Source of the DNA: Acorus gramineus
Taxonomy: Eukaryota; Streptophyta; Magnoliopsida; Acorales; Acoraceae
Length of the DNA: 64,000 bases
Reading direction: 5' to 3'
Assembly: GCA_030737835.1 (NCBI GenBank)
Contig: CM060855.1
Location: 12,805,927-12,869,926 of the forward strand
The notes under the pieces were generated by a model that was given only the letters and a program-made list of their open reading frames with translations, had not been told where the DNA came from and searched no databases. The first letter of the stretch is position 1, and the number at the start of each line of letters is the position of its first letter. The translations under genes and the position numbers were made by a program. Shown one piece after another: positions 45,931 to 58,900 of the stretch.

Positions 45931-47231
45931 TGTGTTATATTCTCATGAAGAAAGCAAATAAAAAGATCATACCTTGACTAATACAAATTACATTTGCAAC
46001 TAAAAATAGATGGTGAAGTAAATAATAAATGAATAAAAAAGACAAAAAAAAATACAAAATATGAAGAAAAAAAAAGAACAATGTTGATTAAATGCTTTAA
46101 CTTCCTTATATAATAAATGGTGTCTTTTGAAGATATGTACATGCTAATGGTTACACCATCACCGTATTTTGAGAAACCCACACCATTATCTAACCCACCC
46201 TACTCTTTTTAGTCAATCTCTAAACCCACACCTCAATATATATATGTGAAATCTCACGGTGGAAACCCACCCCAACCATTTTTACACCGACTTTGTCTCT
46301 CTTTCTTCTCTCTTTTTCTTCTTCCCTCCCACACGGCCGTCCTCTTTCTCAGTCATCCATGCCTCCATCGCTGTCTCTTCACCTACCGTTCCCATCCGCC
46401 ATGTCCCCATTCGGTCGCCGGCATAATTAGTGGTTGTGATTTGATATACACATTCCTCTTCTTCTTCATGATTTTATTTATTTATTGAAGTTTATGTATT
46501 GAATAATTTGTTCATGTTCTTTTTTCATTGAACCCTAAGTGTTGAAGATTTTCAAGTTTTTCTATTGCTAGTGAATAAGATATACTTTGCAAACCCTAGT
46601 AGTGATTTTTTTTTTTTGCTTGGTAACCCTAGGTGTTAATAGAAACAATTTATATATATTTTCAATAAACAAATGTAAACCTAAGTTTAGGGTTGGATTG
46701 GTTGTGGCTTTGTGGGACATCTTAGTTGGTAAATGGTAGGTTGAATGTGAGACACTGTTTCATTTACAATGGTTCATAGCATTGGTTGATTAAATGAAAT
46801 TAAATGAATAATGAATGAATCAAAGATTTGGAAATCATGTTGATATTGGCATTGTCATTAAGCAAGAGAAACACATGTTCTTTGGAAATGGTAAATTGAA
46901 TGCTTTTTTATTTTTTTATTTTTATTGTCAATGGTTTTGAAGCGTTTGTTAATTTACATTTAGTTTTGGACCTTGGTTAATTCAATGAAGTTAAGCGAAA
47001 CTATAGATTAAAATGATTAATGAATAACACATGCAAAATCATTAAACGAAGAATGATTAAACTATGAGATTGAGATTTTGTAGATTGAATGATATTTTGT
47101 TTTTTTAGAATGGTTTGAATCATTTGTCAAATTGTGATTGGTTTGTAATATTAGTTTATTAAATTGTAGTGTTTGTACATTGGTTTCAGTATGGCGTCAA
47201 AGCAATGCATTCTACAACCACCTCTCTTTGA
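45931..47231. other. Intergenic
   Basis: A CT-rich patch (46285-46400), then AT-rich DNA with TAAATGAAT-type words. A possible leader for the frame below, but no start or splice site can be proven. Confidence 0.35.
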
Positions 47232-47429
47232 AGATGTCAATTAGAAAAACTTGCCACATATGCACCGTCTAGTTCAATAGTTCCTTATGTTGAACAAGAG
47301 GAAACAATAGATCCCGAGATAGAGGGAGAGGATGTGGAGGAAGGCGAATCTACAAGTACACATGTAGATTCAGACATAGACCCGAAAAGTTTGAAAGGTC
47401 CTTTCTCAGGGTGGACCACAAACAAATGA
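47232..47429 (+). pseudogene. Acidic open frame without start codon
   Basis: 65 sense codons to a TGA: LEKLATYAPSSSIVPYVEQE, then a strongly acidic stretch (EIEGEDVEEGESTS), ending GPFSGWTTNK. No ATG, with a stop just upstream. It looks like a real exon or a transposon gene scrap. I do not recognise it. Confidence 0.35.
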
Positions 47430-49981
47430 AATCTTTGCTAACTATAGGCATCATTTCGTGTACCTCCATTTAAAAAGAATAAAAAAACAGTTGTTTTAAT
47501 ATTTAATATGGGGTGGTTTCTCAGTATATGGCATGGGTATATTCGCCTCCTATGTACAAACCATGTTTATTACAGTTTAAGTTTACAAATGATAGATCAT
47601 AGATTTTAATTTTTCTAATAAGCAGTATATATGTTTGTTGTAAACGTTAAGAAATAGGTTATAAGTAGCACTGTATGTTTGTTAAGATAAGCTGTAAAAC
47701 AATTTTTTTGTTGGGTAGTTATCAGAATTCCCAATTAAACTGTAGGAGAGAAATTTTGGGAGGAAATGAAATGACATTTGTTGTTAGGAAAAAAATGTTA
47801 GGACATTAGTGTATAAAATAAACATTATTTGAAACGCTTTGTGAGCTATAATATTAGAAGCACTCTACCAAAATTTTTGATTTTGACTTTTCAAAGTTGT
47901 TTTTAGCTTAAATAAATTCTAAGCTTAAATAAACATGCAATAAATATTTATTTTAAGCTAAAAAATATAATCTTCAGCTATAAATTTTAACAAATATGTG
48001 TTTTGAATGAAGATTTTATATAATAAAAGATAAGGAAGAAATTTATAGAGGACATATACAAAATAGGACATCCCCAACTTTCATAAATATGCAATAAGAT
48101 CTCAAACTAACAAGTAAACTGAGGATCTCTGAGACTCAATTTTTAGGAGACTACTTGGTCCCGTGTTTCAAAGTGTACATAGTTGGTATACAACAAGTAG
48201 GGAAATGCTATTTTGAAACCCCTACCATAGATAGTATATTTTGTTGGTTGTATACATGAGTTTCCACCTATTTGCTCAAATTTTTTACTTTCGATTTTTA
48301 AGGTTTTCCATTTACATATAAATAGTACTATTTATTTTTTTCAAAGTTACAAATAATTTATTCTTACATAAATGACTGTTAACACTTATAGTTGGATCGC
48401 TTTTGCAGTAACCAAAAAAAAAAAAAAAAATTGGGCTTCATAAGAGTAAAGTTTGATAAACGGATTTCCAAACAAACCCTTAGCTAGACTGCTTTGGTGC
48501 CTCTTGTTTGTACCTCGCAAATCAATATGCATGCCCCTTTTTTACATGCCCCAAAAGTTTCAGATTTTTAATTTAGAAACCGTACATACTTAATCAAACT
48601 CAAATATGAATTCATTTGAACATCCCATATCTTATTGTTTAATTCTGAAAAAATGAACAATGTAAATCCTAAATTTCTGAAAGTTCAATTCCAACCTAAA
48701 CCTAAATACTTTTCTTCAAATACATATAATTATTATGATAATATAAATCATCCTTTAAAAATTACCACAAAATAAAATTTATTTTTTTCGAACAAACACA
48801 CAATTTTAAAATTAATAAAATCACATGAAATCTATTGTTGTTTGTTGCAAATAGTCACTCAATCGCTCAAAATTTTAGAGAAACTCTAAAAAAATCCAAA
48901 CATTATACAATCCAGTATCAAATTATCAACATAAATCCTTGATAAGTTTTATATCTCGTGAAAAAGATGCCATGCCCGAATAAACCTAGTGACAACAACA
49001 TACATATTTTTTCTCCTCCTTGTCTTCTTTCAGTGTGCAACAAAGAATAAAGTTTAATTGTTTTGAGATGGATGGGTGTGAAAATTAATTTTTTTTTATT
49101 AAGGTTCAACAAAAAAAAAAAGATGTTTAAATTGGGGGCGTGCAAGTTTTTTTAAGAGTAATATCACACTCAATCTTTTTTGTAGTTTCAAGTGTAACAT
49201 ATATCTCATTAAAATATTTTTAACAATTCTATAAATAATATCATTCAATTATATACTTCATTTTTCATAAAAACACATAGCTCATTAGACGTGATATATT
49301 ATTTAAAAAAAATGAAAACATATGCATACTGCGTTTTGGCCTGTAAAATGGAGTGTAATATTTTCCTTATTAAATGGATCTTATGTTCCACAATCCAAAC
49401 AAGGGGCGTGCACATATATTTGAGAGATGCAAATGTGCTTTTACAGTAATAATGTGGTATCTCTATTTGTACCTCTCCTATCAATTTGGACACCTCTCAC
49501 AAGTGAAGTATACTATTATTGAAATATACACCTCCTTAAAATAGATATATTTCTTATTAAATTTTCCTACACTTATTATTAAACATGGTCCATTCAACTC
49601 AATGGACTCAAAATGGGTCGACATATAATTTTATTAAAGCGTATACGATTGTGCTTATTAATTTAAAAAAAAATAAAAATACATGTAGTATGGGTTTAGG
49701 ATTGTTAAAAATACTTATTGCGCGTCCATAATTAAAGCCTTTGAGATCTGATCCAACGACGTATAACTTTCTTGGGGTGTGATTATCTCATCGAAGGAAA
49801 GCCCACATCAGAACCCCTGAACGATCGGACGACGACAACGAAATAAAAACCTTTCTAATTTCTCACCATCCCAAGCAATTCAGATCTGTCATGTCAGATC
49901 CAGCTCTCTCTCCATCCCGATCCATCTAGGGTTTCCATATCAAATCTGATCTGATCGTCTGAGAATCAAGAAGAACCGGCT
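47430..49981. other. Intergenic and 5' region of TWD40-1
   Basis: AT-rich to about 49700. From 49780 the DNA becomes GC-richer and should be promoter plus leader of the downstream gene. TAGGGTTT (telo-box) is at 49927-49934, 48-55 bp before the ATG. No TATA box recognised. Confidence 0.5.
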
Positions 49982-52900
49982 ATGGAGTGGGCGACTGTGC
50001 AGCATCTGGACCTCCGTCACGTTGGCCGCGGCCCCAAACCCCTCCAGCCCCACGCCGCCGCCTTCCACCCCAACCAGGCCATCGTCGCCGTTGCCGTTGG
50101 AACTCACATAATTGGTAAAGATCGCACCTTGGTTTCACTCTTCTCTGATTTCTTTGCGTTCTATTTGTTTTTGGGCAAAATTGGATGCTTGGAGTGGTCA
50201 AATTTGGTTCTTGGGATCTGTTGTATGATTTGGCCTTTTCAGTTGTGTGTGGATTAATAATTTAACAATATGTGACACTGAAGAGGCTTAGTTTATGTGT
50301 GAATTGTGTTGCTTTTTAGTTTTTTTTAAGAGGTTAGTCTATGGGCATTTCTCAGCCTTTTGTGGGGAGATTAGTTTTTGGAGAGGCAGGGGTCAACACT
50401 TCTCCGAATTTGTTTCAAGTTCAATGTGAACTTGTGGTTCGCTAATGGATCCTTCAACATGCCCTCTCCCACAGTCCCACAATCTAATTCTAGTCGAACA
50501 GAGGACCGTTTTTTCTGGAGACGGAACTTATTACGGGAAACTCCACGTTTCACGGATGAAACAAACTGATCCCGAAAAGGCGCTCCTCCTCTCCACATTT
50601 GTGCAATAGACCATGAAAACCATTATATTGGGCCAAGAGATCAACACTTTGAGTAGCACTGAGACCGAGGGCTCCCCAATTTTTTTCCTTCCTCCTACAC
50701 TTCTATCTATTTCCCTTCTGTCCAATCCAAATAACATCGACTACCCCTACAAATGGCAATGACACATGGAAGTCCCAACTCTTGTCTTTGCAATCCCAGA
50801 GGGCCCGAGTATCCATAAACTCCATTTTGTGTCCTGAAGAAAACATAGATCAATCATTTTGTTCGTCATTCAATCCTGCATTGCCTGCCTCTCTCTTCTG
50901 CAAGTCTTGGAGACTTCTAACATTCTAAATGAGAATCTTCATAGACAAACTGATTACCTCTCCTCTCGTCAAGCACACCTTCCCATCTTAGGAGACATTT
51001 GTTGGGAAACCATAGATCCACACAATCATCCAAAATCAGGTGCATCGGGTATGCCCAAGGGGATTTGAACTCTAGACCTATGGGAGCAAACCCATGGCTC
51101 TAGCCAAAGTGCTAAACCTGCGTGGGTTAGAAAGAGAACCATTTTTCTTAAAAATTTACTACTAAAACTCGTATTATCTTTTTCAAGATTGAAAAGAATT
51201 TGGTGGTTCACTAATTTATCTATTATTTAGCATAAATGTGCATAGTGTATCTTCTGCTCCAATTAGAAGCATCTAACTTCCCTTGTATTTAAGTAATTAT
51301 ATCTTCAATATTTGGCCATTATACTATTTACTACATTGATGAAGTTTACTGACTGTAATGAATGTACATGTGGCAGAATTTGATGCTCTTACTGGGAGCA
51401 AGATTTCTTCTATCGAAATTGGTGGGCGTGTTGTCCGTATGTTGTATAATCCCACTAGTGGACATGGTGTGATTGCCATTTTAGAGGTTTGTATTGTAAA
51501 ATAAACAATCTAATTGTGCGGAATGTTTTCTACTGCATTTTAATTTCCTTCAATGTTTGTGGTTGCAATTATTTATTTAAATATGCAGTGTTAGATTTTT
51601 TTATATTATTAAACTAAGCAATAGTCATAGTTTCCTTACCTTTTTTTCCCATGATTCTATGTTGAATATGTATAGATGTTCTGTGATTAAATCCTTATAT
51701 TTGATGTGTATAGATTTTATTTGAATTCTTTTTATGTTTTTTTTTTTTTTTTTGAGAAAAGGATAGGAGAATCTTATTTCAAAGAAACCTTCGGAATAGG
51801 AGATGAGGGATCTCCTTACATCAATAAAAGAAGGAAAAAAGGTTAAAAAGAATACAATCAAACACCCGAGTAATTATTAACCCCTCCTCCAATCGGAACC
51901 CATCAACGAACTAGGTGAAGGCTCCTCCAAAATGTATTTTACCCAATCCCGAAGCATCGATGAGATTGCAGCCCAAGTGTTCTCCCAATACACTCTTTTA
52001 TTTTGAAATACTCTTTCGTTACGCAAAAGCCAAATGGATCAACAGTTAGCATGAGGAATTAACCATTGAAACTTGGCAAGATTGCTTCTATCGTCCTTCT
52101 TTCTATGCTCCTTAAACCACCTCCACATGGTATTAATATCCGAAAAAGAACAAGAAGTCCCTTATACCTCTCCTACCTTCTTGCATATTTGTGAGCTAAA
52201 GGAACATGTAAAAACAGATGGTTCCTTGATTCATTCTCAACATTGCATAAGCCGCACGAAAATTCTTTTTATGTTATCAATGGCCAATCTTTTTTATTCT
52301 ATGTTTGATGAACAAAGTTGTGGTCTAGGTTTATTGACCTTTTCATTTTTATGGCCTCTGAAAAACCAGCTTTTGATTTGTTCTCCCTACTTAGACACGA
52401 AGTTTTGAACTATTCAGCAATTTAGGTCTTTTGGTGTCTGCTATGTAGTTAAAGATGAAACATGAGCATTGATAATGAAGAAATAGATGGTAAGCTTTCT
52501 TTTTCTTCCTTTCGACCAAGGCTTTAAAGAGAGCGGACCAAATACAGAACATTGACGCCTAGTGAAATTGACTTTCTAATCACTTTGTTTGTCAAACCTA
52601 GAAAAATCCAGCATAACTAGACATTTCCTTATATAAATCCAATTTCTAATTCACAAACTTTATCAGCACTTGTATTTTTGGCCCTCCCTGCTAACGACCT
52701 AAATTAACAATTGTACATTAATTACTTGACTCCTTCCTCATGAGTATTTTATTGTGTATGAAGATACCTTGTGATGCATCTATCTATTAGTCTAACCATG
52801 ACTATGTTCAACTTTAATGTTTTCTGTTTCCGGTCTTAACCTTAATTTTATCTAATGATCGAACATATTTATTGAATCTTGGTTCTGGATTGGGGTAAGA

Positions 52901-55900
52901 ATGAAAAATTTATCCTACTCCAAATTGTAATGTCAATATATTTAAGGATGATTTAGATATTCACTAAATCTATCTTATTGAATTTCATAAAGTAATTAAT
53001 TAAAGAAATAAATTTATAGAAATATATGATTTTTAGTTCACATTTTAACCAATTCTTCTAGATAAATAAATATTCTTCTTAACAAGTGAGATGATACAAT
53101 ATATATTTTTATTTCAAAGTTTCCTTAATATATAAAGGTATTTTTTAACTGTAACATATTTCTTGAAATTAAAAATTAATAACAAACTCGATGATTTGGT
53201 TGGGATACGTTTTTTTAACTCCACATTTAAATGTATGTTTAAATCATTATGATTATATTACTCATATATAGTATGAAATGTTGTACCACGTGTTTTAGCA
53301 CGTGCATAAAACTAATTTAACCTAATTGACTATTGTATTCTGTTGTCAAATCACCTGTAGGCTAAGTTCTTATATCTGTTGGGTCAGACTGATTTATGAA
53401 TCTGCTTAAACAAATATGCGAAGTTTGCCTTTGTTGACATCATCTCCGCGAGTATGTTAAATCATCCTATGACATGTATAGAATTCGTCTTGTTTTGGTC
53501 CATAGCCTTAAAATATATACCAGTGCTGAAAAAATCGAGCATGATTCAATGGAGATTGCATTGTTTTACTTATGGTAATTTTTTTAATTGGCCTACCTTG
53601 GTTTGATTAATTATCTCGTGGTAAAAAAGTGTCTTTTTTTTTTATATATAATTATAAAAAAGTTAACCCTAAATTTTTCTTTTTCCATCTTAATGGCACC
53701 TGTAACCTAACCCATAGGAAGCCGCTCATCCCCATTCTCTATCCTTGATATTTGAACCATAGTGCATCATCCTTTAATGGTTGAGTAACGTCATCCCTAA
53801 GGTGCATTATTCTTGTGCCCTGTATGGCGTGAGAAATAAGCCCAGAATAAGAAAGAATACAGGAGAATAGTAAAAAAAAGTTGTTTGTTTTGACATAATA
53901 AACCCTGATAGTTATGTCTGAATAAGTTAGGATAAGGCCTGATAACTATTCTAAAGAAATTCTGGAATTGTTTATCAGATCTTATCTATGTCAATGGATG
54001 AAAATACCATTCTCTGTCATTTTAAAAAAATTATCTCATCTAACAGTGTCACACAGATTTCAAAAACTGTCACATCAACTAAATCAATCATACATTTCTC
54101 ACACTATTCCCAGGGGTATAATTGTCATTTAAAAAGTCATAAACTCTTATTCATCCCTTATCAACTATTTATTATCACTTTATCCAAGATGGACAAAAAA
54201 AAAAAAAATCATTTTTACGTTTTCCAATGAGAATAACAAAAAATGCAACCAAACAAAAAATTGTTTATTCAGTCTGAATTGTTATCTATCCTAGTATAGC
54301 TATCAGGAGCAAATAACCCAATGTGACACCCCATTCGGGGGGGGGGGGGGGTAATGTCATCTTTTTTGGTAGAGTTATTGCATTGAAATGCTAGTATGAG
54401 ATCATTGATTCCAAAGAAAGGAGGACATGTTATTCACATTAAATTTGATAGTGAGATGCGTCTTGAAACCCCCTAGGGAAAAGAGAGATACTTGTACCAA
54501 AATGCAACACATTTCATGCTGTAGTGATAAAATCCTAAAATTCTTTGAAATGATGGTTTCTTCTATTGGTTTTATCTTTTAACCAAGGCTATTGACTCAC
54601 TATGTTGCAGTGTTTAAAAATGCGGTATGCGGTTTGCATGGCTAGCTACTACATAGAGTTTATGCGGTATACGGAAGTATATGCGGTTTTATTTTTTATT
54701 AATAAAAAAAATATGATGAAAATTTTCAAATAATAGATAAAAAGATAAATATGCAGATCTGAATAATAATTTATAACAAAGGCCTTAGATCAATTAGAGA
54801 AAAAATTTGGACAATAAAAGTAAGTCTACATTAGCTTTTTAAGTACAAATTCACAAAGCTAAGCAAAGATACAAACCTATTAAAAAACCATTCTCACTGC
54901 TGATGTGGAGTGTGTTGATAAAAAATACCATCAAATGTGAATAACAAAGTACCCAAATTAGTTAAACGAGTCTATCAAATCTAGTTTTTTTTTTTTGGAG
55001 AATGAGTATCAAATGTAGAGTTGATAGTGGATAGGGAAATGAACCTATCCTAGTTGTATAGAGAAATTGGAAGTAAGAAAAAAAAAGCAGCCCAAATTTT
55101 TTTATTCAAATCTTGTGAGCTCTAAATTTTTTTTTTTTTTTTGTGGCCGCATTTGTGCATACGAACCGCATATTGGGCTGCCTGACCTTATGCAGTTCAA
55201 TCTTTGGACCAAACCGCATATGGGCTCACATAGACCGCATATTCGAACAGTGCTTTGTTGAGACTATGAGTGATCTCTGTTTGTCTTGATGGTTTCTCAT
55301 TGATTGAAATGTGAGCCTGTAAGGAGCATTGTGTCGAAATGGGTTATTACTTGCTAAACTGGAATATTGGGTTCTTAAAATTCGAGTGTTGATATATTCA
55401 GTCTATTTTATAACCTCGTCTGTAGCTTAGAAGCAAACCCCACCCCCCCCCCCCAAGCTGTCTATATATTACAATAACACGTTGTATAATGTAATGTATG
55501 AAAATTAAATTTTTATATTTTTAGTGTATCTCAGTGTATAATTTATTTTTAATAACGGTATGTATTTCAACACACACACACACACTCACACACACATATA
55601 TATAAACATATGGAAAATGTTAGACTCGGTTATTTTTACTAACCAAAACTCAGTAACTTAACCATAGTTACTAAATGCAGTCGCATATGTGGCCACCGGT
55701 GTATGGGCCACATAGTGTGACAACACAGGACGTGGTCCCTTTTGGGCTATGCAGTGCCCTACTGACTGCATTGCATGATCACTCATGTGATGCTACCACA
55801 CAGAAATTTGTGGGTTGCATATCAGCCACCTATTGAAAAAGGAAGGGGGAAAGAACCCTGAAATTAGAGAAACACTAGTCACAGAGGCATAACAAATTAA

Positions 55901-58900
55901 TAACGCTAATTTTAAAAGGCTAAAATCTTAGTAATGGGGCAGATGTACAATTTCCCAGGTTATTTTGTTCTTTCTTTGGTGAAGAAGTAATGGGTGCTCC
56001 CCGCTTGTACAATGGAGACCACCAATGAATAAAGAGATCCAACAATTTAGTATCGATGAGAGAAAGTGACGCAGGGAGGGATTTTGTCTGTTATGCATGG
56101 GATTTGAACCCATGATCTCATGGTTGCAAGCTTTCTTTTCACCATTGAGCTACGTCTCCAATCCTAGGGATAATGAATGATTGATGATATATTTCTTAAG
56201 TTTTTTTTTTGGTATAACTAATGCATCATATATTTTGGAGCTTTTCGGAAGCCATTAAATTTTCTGGGTTTACAACATCTTTTCAATCTCATACAGAGGA
56301 GAAACAGATCCTGTACTCTGTGATGTGTGGTTAACTGATTAAGAGAATATGAAATTTCAATATAGCCCTATAATGCCAATGGCTCTAATTTTTTAGCCCA
56401 ACACTGTCCATCCCTGGAGGCAATTTGCTAGTACTGTTTAACCATTTCTAGGGATTTCACTTAATTTTTACATGTAGTCTCAATGATAATTTATTATTGT
56501 GCGAGTGAAGGTTCTTTATATTCATTTATATTTAGAAAAGTGGAATGATTCTCCTCTTAATGGTTTTAATTCATAATTGGTGTTTTCCAGGACTGTACGA
56601 TTCGATCTTGTGATTTTGATACTCAACAAACTTGGGTGCTGCATTCGCCTGAAAAGAGAATGGAGAACATTACCTCCGATATCGAAGTTCATCTTGCGCT
56701 CACACCTCTCCAACCTGTTGTCTTTTTTGGCTTTCATAGGCGGATGAGTGTTACAGGTTCCAGATTTGTTTTATTTAATCAGGATTTCCCTAGTGTTAGC
56801 TTGAAAAAGTTATTATTCTGCTTATTTTCGCTACGTAAAAATTATGAACATAATTTGGGCTGTTCACAGTTGTTGGCACTGTTGAAGGGGGGAGGGCACC
56901 AACGAAAATCAAGACAGATTTAAAAAAGCCCATTGTCAACCTGGCTTGCCACCCTCGTGTTGCTATATTGGTAACAAGCATGCTTTTTTATAAGCGAGGC
57001 CTTAGCATTGATTGTATACATTATTCTAAGTGGTTTTTTTGTCTATTTTTTCTTTTTTATAATTATAATTTTTTTGTTCTTTCAGTATGTTGCCTATCAA
57101 GATGGTTTGATTCGAGCTTACAATATCCACACCTATGCTGTGCTTTATACGCTGCAACGTAAGACGCTTATTTATTTTTGGATCTTGTGTTATCCTCTAG
57201 CAACATCTTGTTAAATATTTCCATGCAAAATGATATATTCTTGTCCCCATTTCTTGGGAGATGCAGTTGATAATACAATTAAGCTCATTGGAGCTGGTGC
57301 AATTGCATTTCATCCAACCTTGGAATGGATTTTTGTTGGTGATAGGCGTGGTGCGCTTTTGGCTTGGGATGTATCAACTGAGAGGCCAAATATGATAGGA
57401 ATGTAAGCTTCCTTTGTTCTTGTTTTATTGTTTGCATGTGCCTTTTTGGAGCTTATTACTAAGAATCATGATATTAATTCTCATTGAGAATTTCAATGTG
57501 TATTATTTCGTTGATCATCCTTATCATCTTTATCGTCATCTTCTTGGTCTTTTCATCACCAAAGCAATCTTGTCGTAAACATTTAATCTTAGCATTCAGT
57601 ACTTCGTAAATAGCCTGGGTTCATACCCAACAGAATATCAATTTGTTATTCCATTCCCCTTTGTTTCATTGTATTTTCTGAGTGTTTAGACTTCTGCGCC
57701 TTGACAAATAACTGGCGGGATCTTTATGCGCTCCATGGAAAACAAGAACTTTTGCGTGATTTTGATTTCCATTTTCAGTTGCTGCCAAAACCCAATGTTT
57801 AATAACTCATACTAATGTTTGCCCCACATATTTTTCTGATGTCCACCACGGAAGAGGCTTTTATGTGCAAGGCAATTATGGATTCTTTGGGCATCTTCAA
57901 ATCAGTCTTTTTGCTCCTCTTAATATGAGAAGCTATCAAGCGATTCGTTTGAGGGGCAGGAAGCATGGAGCTTTCCTGGGTGAAGGTGAGGAGAATATAA
58001 TTCAAGAGGTTAGCTTCAGTCTCTCTTGCTCCTCTTAGTATGAGAAACTCTCAAGTAATGCTATCAGGAGGCAGGAAGCTGCGATCGGGAGGCAGGAAGC
58101 TGGAGAAGTTCCAGGGAAGGGGAAGTGGAACTTTCCTCAAAGGATTGAATTTCTGGGGTTGGAAGGTCTCCACCTGGTTTTTGAGAAACTGAGGATGGTG
58201 GGGGTTCTCATTAATCTCAACAGAGGGCATCTAGAAATCCATAAGGCGCAGGCTTTGTCTGACCGATTTGCTTTGTGTGATGAGGATGTAGATGAACAAT
58301 CAACAACTATTCGTTTGGATCAACTGTTGGTAGGTCACATCATTATCCCTAGACTACTATGATCCCAAAAATTCTCACTCAACGTGGGCAAGAGCAGATA
58401 GATGAGGAGAATAGAACAAAGGCATTGTGGAAGGGATCTTGATGCAGGCCAAGAAAAAAAGGATCTTGTGTTTTGGGTCTTTTGGTTTTAATGGGACAAA
58501 TTGTAACTAATTAATTATTTAATAGGGATTGTAGGGCTTTTAAACAACAAGTTTTAGATTTAAATTTACAATTTTCATGTAATTTTCAGAATATTTATAA
58601 GCATATTCTTAGGTGATAACATTGTTTTCCTAGGCGAAAATTCAGCATGACCGGTCTCAAATATCTCATTTACTTGACATATGATTTATGTAGATTTTTT
58701 GATTCCTCAGTTAGAATTCTTTATATTGTATTGTGCATTCTCTGTGGATACTAATTCAGATGATTCCATTTTTATTGTTTCAAGCATGTTTCTGTTTTAA
58801 TATTAATCATTTTTTTTCAGTACACAAGTTGGTTCTCATCCAATAACATCCATTGCGTGGCTGCCTATGCTCCGTTTTCTTGTTACTCTCTCGAAGGATG

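Noticed and set aside
52073-52408. 111-codon plus-strand frame
   Set aside because: Antisense to the LINE tail and runs through its target duplication into intron DNA.
56095-56160. Possible tRNA gene on the minus strand
   Set aside because: A and B boxes present, but no acceptor stem pairing and a longer body with flanking duplication; called a SINE.
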